In this document: positions 9,836 through 18,860 of the stretch, in pieces
Layout: each line of letters opens with the position of its first letter
Position numbering within the stretch: position 1 is the stretch's first letter
Notes under the pieces: model-generated
Told to the model about the DNA's origin: nothing
What the model saw: the letters and a program-made list of their open reading frames with translations, nothing else
Database searches by the model: none
Made by a program: the position numbers and the translations under genes
Assembly: GCA_010279815.1 (NCBI GenBank)
Contig: QEOQ01000339.1
Coordinates: 4,593 to 32,186, forward strand
DNA: 27,594 bases
DNA from: Brachionus plicatilis
Taxonomy: Eukaryota; Rotifera; Eurotatoria; Ploima; Brachionidae
Direction: 5' to 3'

Positions 9836-11090
9836 AAATTAATAAATTTTTTTTTATTATTCAAAAAGCACTTAAGTGTTGATTAGTATTTATTTTTTTT
9901 AATGTATAGATTCAAACAAATCTACAATTACTAATTTTTGCGGTGGTGAAGTTTATAGCAAAAAAGATAAAAGCAAAGCAAAATATATTAATTTTTAATT
10001 ATTTTTTGTTTTCATCAAAAGAAGTTAATTCATCAAATGATATATATAAATATTTCAATAAAGTGTCAGTATTATAAATTAATTTCTAGATTGTATTAAT
10101 ATTAAACGAAGCTTCACAAGATTTTTAGTTGAAATTAATTCTTGGCAAAAAATGTAAAAAAAGTCGAGAAAAATTTCTTAAGATTTAGAAAATCTTAAAA
10201 AAGTAAAACGTTATCGAGTTTTTTACTTTAAACAATTTTTTTAAATCTTTTTTTAATATTCTGTTGATGAATTTTCTCTGACACTTAAACAATTATTTTT
10301 TGCATTTTATTTTACAACATTAATGAGAAAGAAATATTTTCTCTATTCATATGATATTTTTATCTTATTGATTCTATTTAAGAGTGAGTTTTTATTTAAG
10401 AGTTGATTCTTTACCTTAAAAAAATAAAGCGATTTGGTTCTGTATTTCCGAAATTAATTCCGCATTTGTTTAATATCAGCGATGAGATCGTTTTTGAAAA
10501 TTCTTTAAATTTTTATTGTAATTTGCTGAGAAAAAAATTTTCGCGTCGCAAAAGAGGAATTTCCGGATAGCCATGAGATCGGATAAGCGATGGAATTTTT
10601 AAAGAATAAAATTTAAAAACATTAAAATCACGATAATAACAATCAAAAAAAAAGAAAAGTATTAAAGGTTAAAGTGACTGAAGGTTCGGATAAGATAGAA
10701 GCTGTTATAAACTGTCAATTGCATTAACTAGTTTTTTAATAGATGAATCTTAATTCGAAAACTAATACATCAATATGATCAACAGGTGATAAAATATTTC
10801 ATTTTCACGTAAAATTTTTTGAGTGGAAGTGAGTTTTGTTCGTATTAAAAATTGAATTTAAAATAAAAAATATTAAAGCTATCAAAAAATAACAATTTTG
10901 AGTCTAGATTTTTTGTTTATTTCACTAATAATTATTATAAAATTATTTTTTAAAATACAAATTAAAAAAAATTATTTTATAAATATATTTATATTTAAAT
11001 ATCTATAAAAAATATAAATATTTGATTAGAATCCAAATTGAAGATCAGTTTATATTTGAGATTTTCTTTAATAGAAAACAATAATAATAA
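9836..11090. other. Intergenic, no gene seen
   Basis: AT-rich. No open frame, splice-supported exon or terminal repeat pair was recognised between the LINE tail and the hAT element at 11099. A slightly less AT-rich stretch at about 10450-10600 has no recognised content. Confidence 0.5.
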
Positions 11091-11098
11091 AATGTGTT

Positions 11099-11625
11099 CA
11101 GAGTTGTTTAAAAGTCACAAGTCTTAAGTCAAGTCAAAGTCTTGACTTTGTAACTTTAAAGTTTTTATAAATTTATTTAAAAAAATTAATTATTGATTAA
11201 GAAATATTATTAAATAAAAAATATTTTCATTTCATATACTTATTTCATTTCATATATTTTATTAAAATAAAGTAATTAAGAATTTTAGGAATCTTTTAAT
11301 TAACTTAGAGATAACTTTTATTTAAAAAATATTTAGTTTTAACTTAAATCTTTAAAAGATCAAAATTGTTGTATTTTCTAAATTTTTTACTGTAATTCTT
11401 GATCTATGTGGTCTGTTTATATAGCCAGCATATGAAAATGTTCGCTCAATTAGACCTGATGATGCTGGAATTGATAAATATTTTAAAACCAAAATATATA
11501 AATCGGTCAAAGTCCAAGTCAAGACTTTGACTTGACTTAAGACTTGTGACTTTTAAGTCAAAGTCTTGACTTGTATTTTTTAATGACTTATTGAGACTTT
11601 TTTTCGTGACTTTGGTACAAGTCTG
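11099..11625 (-). mobile_element. hAT DNA transposon, internally deleted, 527 bp, perfect 8-bp TSD
   Basis: AATGTGTT flanks it exactly on both sides (11091-11098 and 11626-11633). The ends are CAGAGTTGTTTAAAAGTCAC on the left and CAGACTTGTACCAAAGTCAC from the right. Subterminal regions are packed with AAGTC/GACTT motifs, more densely on the right. It belongs to the same family as 9409-9807. It keeps a short minus-strand relic of the transposase C-terminus (11352-11507), so it is a deletion derivative of an autonomous element rather than an unrelated MITE. Confidence 0.9.
11352..11507 (-). pseudogene. hAT transposase C-terminal dimerisation (hATC) relic
   Basis: The minus-strand open frame of 52 codons, stop included, encodes YLSIPASSGLIERTFSYAG followed by NRPHRSRITVKNLE and ILIF-stop. 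In hAT transposases the C-terminal dimerisation region reads like hxIPASSaxsERxFSxAG followed by a basic stretch and a conserved leucine-rich end. The match is close and in the right order. All upstream catalytic sequence is gone and the frame has no start of its own. It lies inside the TIR/TSD-bounded element 11099-11625, which independently supports the assignment. Confidence 0.85.
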
Positions 11626-11633
11626 AATGTGTT

Positions 11634-14360
11634 GTAAAAATTTTAAATCGTAAAATAAATTGAAAAAATATTAATTCCTAAATGACCCTGCAAAATGAAA
11701 TAAAATAACTAAAGAAAATTTTTGAATAGTAGAGTAAAATTGATCGATTTTCTCTTTTTTTTTTTCAATTTCCTTACAAACTATTTCTGCCTCTATGAAA
11801 ACATAAAAACTAAAAATATTCAAAAATCTCATACATCTATATTTATAAACACTTAAAAATAATTATGACTATTAATATCTTTTAATTAATTCACATTGCA
11901 AGACAGTTTCTAATTATATTTTATATTTATTTTAAACGTCCACTTATTGGTACAATACGAAAAATGAAAAAGATTTACCATTTTTTGTCGAATAAATGAT
12001 AAAAAAAATTTTCAAATGATTTTATTAAAATAATAATTCTTTTATATTTTTTCAAATGTGCATGGCTTTTAACATTTTTTCATCAAAATTTAGAATTTAA
12101 AATAATTTTTAAAAGCAAAATAAAAACAGTTTTATTATGTGGATTCGCACCAGTCTATAATCATATTTTTTTGATTCATTTCATAAATTTATTTTAACCA
12201 TTTAGAAAAAGGTGAAGAAATTATGTTTCTTTATGAAATTAACCTACAAAAAAGATTATTTCAAAAATTATAAAATTAAATCTTTTGTATGAAAAATCAA
12301 TTTCAAGACCTAAAGTAGTAAAATAGGTCTTGACGTTTTTTTATGATCTGTTTGATTCCAAGTAATATTTTGAGGAATTAAAGCCATTGTTTAATATCAG
12401 AAAAAAATTTTTATGTCAGCTTTTGAATTCAATTCTCATTTGTCCCATAGCGTTAACCTTTAATATGTTCGACATTATTTCTGATTAAAGGAGAAAATAA
12501 AATGGCTTGAAGCTTTAATAAAACTACTTAAACTTATCTATCAAAATCAAAAAAATCAATTTAGTTTTATTATAAATGATTGAAATTATTTTATTAAAAA
12601 AAAAATCAATAATAAAATTTAAAATAATTTAATGTAGGTTAAAATATTATTATTCAAACAAAAATTGTCTCTTTTTAAATAAAATTACACCATTGACCTC
12701 TGTAAATTTGGTAATCTTTCTTTTTTAAATAATTTAAATATTCTTAATTAAATTAATATTGATAGTGAAATTTTAAAAGCTATTATGATAATGTCTAATG
12801 TATTCAAAATTATAATTATAAAACTAGAAAAAGATTATTTTTCTATTTGTTTACGACCTAGATTTTTTCTTTAGAAAATATTCAAAAAATGCACTATTTA
12901 AAACAGTGATGTTAAAATGTAAGCTAAAAAGCAATAATAGTTGAGCATCTATGCAAGTGTCAAAATTCATTAGATCGATAATTGCCCATATAATAATGAT
13001 TTTATACAATTTTCTTTCAAATAAATTATTAAAGTTTTCATTTTTGATTTCATCATTTTTTTGCATGGATTCAAAAAGATATAGTGTTTAGACAGTTATA
13101 ATTGTAGTCATAGAAATTTTATTATTCCTATAAATTATGATTTTAAAAGCGTTAAAAATGATAAAAAAAAATTCCAACAAATTTGATCTAGGAACAAAAT
13201 TGCTAAGTTAAATTACTCTTGAATTTTTAATTATTTTTTTCAGTTTTCAAATAATCAAATTGACTTTAATTATCCCTTTTAGAACATTTTATAACTTTTT
13301 CTTGACTTGAAGCATTGATGATTTTAAGTTAAGACACCTTGTCTAGAAACTACTTTTTGTTATATGATTTTGATTTATCTAATCAGAAACATAGCGCAAT
13401 TTAAAAAGATATGAGTAAGCATTTATTTTTAAAGCAAAATGAAAAACTGCATTTTAATAATTTCACCTTTAAAATATGAGCGCTAAAAAATTTTGGTAGG
13501 CAATATTTAAAATAGTTTATGTATTTTTATATAATCACTTATGACATGCAAACTTTTCAAGTTTTTCTCAAGCAAAATAGTGAATTTATAGAAAAAAGAA
13601 GATGTCTAGAAAAATTTGAGGCAAAAATTATTTTTACAGAATAGCTGGATTTTAATTTCCAAGTGATTTAATTTTCTAAGCACTCGATCATAGACATGCT
13701 CGTTCATTAGATCAAATCAGCAGCTTATTATGATAAATTAGAATTTTTTTTTTAAGCGTCGATGCTGAGCAATAAATTTTTGTTCAAGCTAATAGCATTT
13801 TTTTTAGATGTTGCTGCCTTTGAAAATTTCAAATTTTTTTCACAAAATGACAAAATTATAATTTATCTCAAGTTGCATTAGAAGACGAAAACCAGCTCTT
13901 AACAACTAAATTAAAATAAATATTTTAACTATTTTAATTATTTTTATTTTTGGAAACGAGAATATTTGCATTAGTAGGGAGTCTTGAAATGATAAACGAT
14001 TTCTCATGACATTAAAATTTGTTTGTTAGTAAACGACATTTTTTCAAACAAATTTTAAGCAAATTTTTAGGAGACTTGTATTGTTAAGTGAAACAGTAGA
14101 TGAGTGTTCTTGAATAACAGTTCCAGATTTATCAAGGCAAACTAATCACATTCAACATCTAAATTAAAAATTGATAAGAAAAAATTCTCATTTTAAAATT
14201 CAATTACCATTTTTCTTCACACTTGTCCAAAATTTAATAACCAAGCATCGGAGAGATAGTTTTCAAAATGGATTCATTCTGTCTGAAAATATTTATTTTG
14301 TACAAACACTTGGTTAATAGGAAAGCAAGCAAAAATTTTTTTGTAAATATACTCTTTATG
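11634..14360. other. Intergenic, no gene seen
   Basis: 2.7 kb of AT-rich DNA with long A/T runs. Short open frames (for example on the minus strand at 12851-13066) have AT-driven composition and no family resemblance. No TIR pair, TSD or RNA gene was recognised. Confidence 0.55.
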
Positions 14361-14364
14361 AAAA

Positions 14365-14552
14365 GCTGTTTATTTATTTCAAATATTTTATCTATCAAAA
14401 TTATTTTTTATTCAATTTTCTCGTGCATTTAGCGCAATATTTGTTAATTCCAAAAAAATTCTCTTTATTATTTTGAGGCAATTAAATAAAAATAGATTAT
14501 AAAAAATTTAGACAAAAATTACAGGTCCAAAATGGGCAAAATTTTATTTTAG
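14365..14552 (+). repeat. Diverged upstream copy of the 5' end of the acyltransferase-like gene
   Basis: It corresponds to 14585-14752. Both hold ATTTATTTCAAATATTT, then TCTCTTTATTATT, a TTTTGAGGC block, and finally CAGGTCCAAAATGGGCAAAA. The ATG copies are exactly 200 bp apart (14532 and 14732). In this copy six codons (MGKILF) are followed by TAG, where the real gene has GAG. It is therefore a partial tandem duplication of promoter and start region, or the stub of a former second gene copy. It could act as a decoy start if transcription begins upstream of it. Confidence 0.8.
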
Positions 14553-14731
14553 TTAAGTAAAGTTTAAATGTTTTTATAAACATTCTCTATATTTATTTCA
14601 AATATTTAATCTAAAAAAATAATTGTTTATTTCATTTTACTTAAAAAAAAATCTCTTTATTATTGAGAGTATTTTGAGGCCTCTAAAAAAAAATAATTTT
14701 AATAAATTTAGATAAAAAGTCCAGGTCCAAA

Positions 14732-16141
14732 ATGGGCAAAATTTTATTTGAGCTGAACGAATTTGAAAAATATTGCTACAACTTTGCTGTACATGGAGAC
14801 TTGATAGTAATGATATCATCAATAATAGAAAATCAAAGTCATAATGGAAATTTTGATATAGAACTGTTAAAAAAGGCCTCTATATTCCTTCAAGAGCGTC
14901 ACCCGTGTTTAAGATCATATGTCGAAAGAGAAAACGATCGCGTTTTTATAAAGCTTCACGACAAAAATTATCAAGAGATGATTCAAATCAAATGGCTCGA
15001 CCTAACCGATCAACTTGTTACTCGTGAATCACTCATACCTTTAGCTGAAAAAGAAAACTCAGAGTTGTTCAACTATTCCAGCGACAATCTCTTGTGGAGA
15101 CTTCAGATCATTTTGTTCAAAGAGGACTCTCAGACTAAATGCATGCTAAATTTTACCATGGCTTTTTTTACCACCGATGGCTTCAATATGTCAACATTGG
15201 CAGTCGAATTGGTAAATATTCTAAATAGTTTGTTAACAAATCAAAAATGCCTTGAAATGAGTGAGCGCCTAGAACAAATTGATGGCTTGTACGAATACTG
15301 CGAAAAGAACAGTTTGGTCAAAGAGAATAACTTTAAAGAAATAGAAAGGCGAAATCACCATCCACATTCGAAATTTTTGCTTTCAGAAAAGCTGCGCGCC
15401 AACAATGAATCCGGTTTTAAGCTCAACTTTTTGAAGTATGACCAGGAAAGCTCAAGTAAAATGATCAAAATATGCAAAGAAAATAAAGTTCGCCTTACCA
15501 GTTTTTTTTACACAATTGGCTTGTACGCTCTGAAAGATTTGTATGATCAGAATGAAATCAAATTTCCCAAAGATGTCCTAATCGACATAGCTGCAAGTCT
15601 CAGGGTAAGATACAATCCGGTTTTGAATTTTTCAGATACAAGAACTCATGTTGCCATAATCGATTTTGCATTAAATAGTGATAAGTTTGGAAGCTTTACC
15701 AATTTCTGGCAAGATGCGCAAACACTTAATAAAATGGTACAAGAAAAGACAGACATAAACGAGGGTATTTTGTTTTCAACAACTCATGATTTAAATGGCC
15801 TTAGAGAGTTCAATAGAATTTTTTTGTCCGAAAAAAGTGCTCATGAAATTTTAGCAGAAGCATCCGATGAAACACACTGCGATTTTGCGTACAGTAATTT
15901 AGGTTCTTATATTAATGATAATGTAAGCCTTGTGTCCGGACCGCTGAACATCACAGAGGTGTATTGCAGCGATTCACTGCAGTCTAATCCGCCTATGTCA
16001 ATTGGTATTATTCATCACATAATATTTTGGAAAGGGCAAATGATGCTGCAGTTTGGAGCTAATAAAAGCAAGATTAGTTCTGTAAACATGGACAGATATA
16101 TCGAAAATTACAAAAATCAAATGAACAAAATACTTTGCTAG
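14732..16141 (+). CDS. Condensation-domain/acyltransferase superfamily protein with degenerate active site, intronless, 469 aa
   Basis: This is an intact single-exon frame. The fold signature is that of CoA-dependent acyltransferases (NRPS condensation domain, PapA, alcohol acetyltransferase). There is an N-terminal entry block (FELNEFEKYCYNF), then L-x3-ASIFLQERHPCLRSYVE at about 46-64, where families have Al..L..RHP.LR. The motif position follows at residues 144-150, then LIDIAASLRVRYNP at about 284-297, SNLG at 388-391, and a C-terminal strand (IHHIIFWKGQMMLQFG). Family members use HHxxxDG; here it reads AFFTTDG, so both histidines, including the catalytic one, are gone while DG remains. 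The length suits one complete two-lobed domain, with no carrier domain attached. Likely cytosolic. Lack of introns, while neighbours have several, fits horizontal origin or retroposition, which is inference. A poly(A)-like AATAAA lies at about 16173. Enzymatic activity is doubtful. Confidence 0.8.
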   Translation: MGKILFELNEFEKYCYNFAVHGDLIVMISSIIENQSHNGNFDIELLKKASIFLQERHPCLRSYVERENDRVFIKLHDKNYQEMIQIKWLDLTDQLVTRESLIPLAEKENSELFNYSSDNLLWRLQIILFKEDSQTKCMLNFTMAFFTTDGFNMSTLAVELVNILNSLLTNQKCLEMSERLEQIDGLYEYCEKNSLVKENNFKEIERRNHHPHSKFLLSEKLRANNESGFKLNFLKYDQESSSKMIKICKENKVRLTSFFYTIGLYALKDLYDQNEIKFPKDVLIDIAASLRVRYNPVLNFSDTRTHVAIIDFALNSDKFGSFTNFWQDAQTLNKMVQEKTDINEGILFSTTHDLNGLREFNRIFLSEKSAHEILAEASDETHCDFAYSNLGSYINDNVSLVSGPLNITEVYCSDSLQSNPPMSIGIIHHIIFWKGQMMLQFGANKSKISSVNMDRYIENYKNQMNKILC

Positions 16142-16231
16142 ATTAAATTGTTTTCTTTTTTATTCAATTTTAAATAAATATTTTTAGAATCAGATAGCAA
16201 AAAATAGTTTTGTTCTACTTTTTTCTCTATC

Positions 16232-16280
16232 TAATATCTAACATTATTTTTATTCAATAGACACCACTGTGGCGATCAGA
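16232..16280 (-). repeat. Weak candidate LINE 3' end hairpin
   Basis: CCAC-T-GTGG (16264-16272) followed by CGAT, with an A/T tail on the minus-strand 3' side (ATTATTTTTATT on the plus strand). It shares the order tail-hairpin-GGCGAT with 7409-7465 and 8031-8078. Evidence is thin. Confidence 0.25.
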
Positions 16281-16680
16281 TTTAATAGAATAAAAAAAAT
16301 TAAATACTCTGGAGATTTTACACAAATATTTGAAAATTAAGATGATAGGGGAAAAATCAAGAATTTAAGAAAATTTTCGAAAATACAGTGCCGATTTGAC
16401 AAGTAGATTTCTGGTAATTTTACGTAAAAATTGATAAAAAATGAAAAGGTAAAAAAAAAGCTCAATTAATTCAATTTTTGTTATTTTCTAATAAATTTTG
16501 AAAAAAGGAGTTTCTTTTTATTTGTTTATATTTTTACCAAAAGTTCTTTTCTTTACTAATTTTTACGTAAATGTAGGTACAAAAATGGTAAAATATGGTA
16601 AAAAAAAGTATTTTTTGAAAAAAAAAATTAAGCAATTTTTATTATTCCTAATAAGCTAGCAGTCCGACCATCCGCCATAT

Positions 16681-16798
16681 GGGTCTAGGAAATTATGTGA
16701 CCGGCCGTTCACAACTTTCGTGATCTAAATCTTTTCTTGTATTATGTGACCCGAGCTGTTCACAACTTTCGTGACCTGAAATTATGTGATCAAAAAAT
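16681..16798 (+). repeat. Left TIR of element B
   Basis: 118-bp terminal inverted repeat paired with 17439-17556. Mismatches are A/T at position 10 and two T/C differences further in. It contains the 16-bp unit TTCACAACTTTCGTGA twice. Confidence 0.88.
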
Positions 16799-17438
16799 TT
16801 TAAAAGTGATCTCATTTTTTTTAAATTGATCACATAATTCATTTAATGCTCACAAATTTTTTTCTGGTTCACATTATTCTTTTCTTGATCACAAAATTTT
16901 TCTTTTGATCACATGATTATGTAAAGTAAAATTTGCTAAAAATTACAAACTGTTAAGATCACTGAATGAAAAAAAACTAAAACTAAAAATTTGTGATTAT
17001 ATCATGACGAAGTAAATTTCAAAATCTTTATTTAAGGACAGGATTTTTCAATTACTGAAGCTTTATTATTTTTAATTGAAATGAATAACCAAGATATTTT
17101 AGAACTAAGTTCTAGAGTAAAAAAATTTTAAAAATTAAAATTTTTGATTTATTTTTTTTATAAAAATAAAATATTTCTTTCAAAATTTTTTATTTAAAAC
17201 AAGAAAAAAAATTTTCAGTCTACAAACAAACAGATTATTGTTTTTTGGAAAATAATTGAGCTAAATGAAATATTTTAAATTATATAAAATTGTCTGTTAA
17301 AAAAATACTATTATTCTTGATTAAAAATTTCTTGTAATAGTCTCGGGTCACAAAATTTTTTTCTGGTTCACATTATTCTTATCTGGGTCACATTTTTTCA
17401 TTTTGGACCACATTATTTGACAAAATTTTTTATTCTTT

Positions 17439-17556
17439 ATTTTTTGATCACATAATTTCAGGTCACGAAAGTTGTGAACAGCTCGGGTCACATAATACGA
17501 GAAAAGATTTAGGTCACGAAAGTTGTGAACGGCCGGTCACATAATTACCTAGACCC
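17439..17556 (-). repeat. Right TIR of element B
   Basis: Inverted partner of 16681-16798. It ends in CTAGACCC at 17556 and is followed by the TSD CGCCATTT. Confidence 0.88.
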
Positions 17557-17703
17557 CGCCATTTTTATCCAACACTATTTCAATTACCTATAAAACAAAA
17601 AATAACACAAAATTAATCTATTAAATTCTAAGAATTATTTACTTTTCTTGATCGCCTTGAATTCGTTTTATTTTTTGTTTCATAGGTAATTGATATAGTG
17701 TTG

Positions 17704-18551
17704 CTTTAGTCTTTCAAAAAGGTAAAGCTATAATGATGAGAAATTTCACCTTAAATGGTTTTGAAATAACTCAAACTGAGAATGTAGAATATTTAGGCCT
17801 TCCAATAGGCATTAGTGAATTTGTTTGGAATTTTGTCGAAGAGAAATGGAAGAAAGTAGAAAAGAGCTTCTACTCCCTTTATGGCCTAGGCTGTAAACCA
17901 AAAGCTGCACCACCGGGATTAGTTGGTTTTCTATACAAGCAATTTTGTCAATCGATTTTTCGATACTACTTAGACCTGGTATTTGTAGGTGAAACTAAAC
18001 TTGGTGAACTTGATATCAGGCAAAATTTACTAATTAAGAGAATGTTTGACATAAAGAAATATGCCTGATTCAGACCGATGTTAGAGGCTCTACTCCTTGA
18101 AACGGTAGCACAACTTTATTTCTTATGAAACAGCTTAAAAACAGTAAAATCTGCTGGGAGTTACTCCTATTTTTACATTCGGATTACTCGACTTTTGAAC
18201 AAAAGAATACCTCATATTGCAAACAGCTCAAGAACCTAGAGAAAAAGATACACTTTGATTCGATGGAATATAGTGCAAAGACTTCAATAGTCATAATTGA
18301 TCATATATTTTTAGATAAAATCGTGGCTTGGTTGACTCGGTTTAGTTTGTGTGCTCGCAAATAAAAATCAATATTGAACTAAAATTGGATTACTTTTATT
18401 TTTATAAAATTTTAAATGATCTTTTGAGAGTAAACTTTTTAACTTAGTAACACTAGTGCAATTTTCTTTCTTTTTTTAATTTAACTCGAATTTAATGTAA
18501 TTTTTTGTATTTTTGCCTATGGGGCTTTAAACTAATAAATAATAATAATAA
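17704..18551 (+). mobile_element. 5'-truncated LINE inserted in element A, TSD ATAGTGTTG
   Basis: ATAGTGTTG is present at 17695-17703 and 18552-18560. The body begins within the region after the reverse transcriptase palm and ends with a non-coding tail, GCCTATGGGGCTTTAAACTA, followed by AATAA-type repeats. A 5' truncation, an AAT-rich 3' tail and an irregular TSD are the hallmarks of target-primed reverse transcription. It is 848 bp long. Confidence 0.88.
17706..18364 (+). pseudogene. LINE ORF2 C-terminal part, with nonsense codons and a frameshift
   Basis: The open frame from 17706 encodes VFQKGKAIMMRNFTLNGFEI, then VEYLGLPIG, VEKSFYSLYGLGCKPKA and FLYKQFCQSIFRYYLD. This is the post-palm region of non-LTR reverse transcriptases, with the YLG(L/V)PI motif. 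An in-frame TGA at 18066 interrupts ...KKYA-stop-FRPMLEALLLE. CGA to TGA is a plausible CpG-type change. After a second stop at about 18125 the frame shifts, and 18125-18364 (MKQLKNSKICWELLLF...FSLCARK) finishes the protein. It has no endonuclease and no YADD catalytic centre, so it is dead. Confidence 0.82.
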
Positions 18552-18664
18552 ATAGTGTTGGATAAAAATGGCGGATGGTCGGACTGCTAGTTTAAATTAC
18601 GTAAAATTACCAATAATCCACTTGTCAAATCGGCACTGTAAGAGTAATTTTATGTTTATACTCA

Positions 18665-18692
18665 TAATTTAGGATTTTATGTTCCTAAATTA
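18665..18692. repeat. Perfect 10-bp inverted repeat (hairpin)
   Basis: TAATTTAGGA and TCCTAAATTA are separated by 8 bases, 27 bp past element C. The right arm is reused in a 16-bp direct repeat (GTTCCTAAATTAAAGT at 18681 and about 20152). Function unknown. Confidence 0.5.
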
Positions 18693-18720
18693 AAGTAAAA
18701 GTAAATTTTCAAAAATGTTG

Positions 18721-18860
18721 GGGTCTCTCACCAATTGGTCACCAAATAGTGACATGGGTACTAATGTAAACACTACAGTGACCAATATTTTAAAAAATGT
18801 GACTAATCATATAATTATGTGACCAGTTTTATGTTTTCAATAATTTGGTGACAAATAAAA
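18721..18860 (+). repeat. Possible decayed relative of element B (one end only)
   Basis: It starts GGGTCTCTCACC and is rich in GTGAC/GTCAC (GGTCACC, AGTGAC, GTGACC, TGTGAC). It includes ATAATTATGTGACC, which is close to the TIR of element B. No matching inverted end was found to the right, so either the element is truncated or the likeness is limited. Confidence 0.35.

Larger units (their letters stand above)
16681..17556. mobile_element. Element B: 876-bp non-autonomous element with 118-bp TIRs and 8-bp TSD, inserted in A
   Basis: The TIRs 16681-16798 and 17439-17556 differ at about three of 118 positions. They start GGGTCTAGG and carry TTATGTGACC, TTCACAACTTTCGTGA and repeats of GGTCAC/GATCAC. 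The TSD is CGCCATAT (16673-16680) against CGCCATTT (17557-17564); the intact arm of A shows CGCCATTT is original. The GGG tip and 8-bp TSD agree with the Merlin superfamily, like the complete element at 21306 (tip GGGTCTTG), but beyond the tip the ends are unlike. It has no open frame of note. It may be a Merlin-moved non-autonomous family. Confidence 0.8.
16660..18586. mobile_element. Element A: 186-bp MITE with ~75-bp TIRs, inserted in C
   Basis: The left CAGTCCGACCATCCGCCAT (16660-16678) continues after element B at 17557 with TTTTTATCCAACACTATTTC and on to about 17605. The right side (18586 back to 18561, then from 17703 backwards across the LINE) is its inverted copy with about two mismatches. 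CTAG flanks both ends (16656-16659, 18587-18590). CTAG is palindromic, so it may be a 4-bp TSD, or a TA TSD with GCAG/CTGC tips. Subtracting element B and the LINE with their TSDs leaves 186 bp, almost all TIR. Superfamily not certain. Confidence 0.8.
16386..18638. mobile_element. Element C: pogo/mariner-type MITE (TA TSD), outer shell of a nest
   Basis: The left end CAGTGCCGATTTGACAAGT continues to ACGTAA (16386-16427). The right end (18638 back to 18597) is its inverted copy, with 3 mismatches over 42 bp. TA lies outside both ends (16384-16385 and 18639-18640). Without the inserted element A and its duplicated target, C is about 320 bp and has no coding capacity, so it is a MITE moved by a Tc1/mariner/pogo-type transposase. 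The CAGT tip is shared with the pogo element at 8455, but the rest of the end differs. Confidence 0.82.

Noticed and set aside
12851..13066. Minus-strand open frame of 71 codons
   Set aside because: AT-driven composition, no motif, no neighbouring exons.
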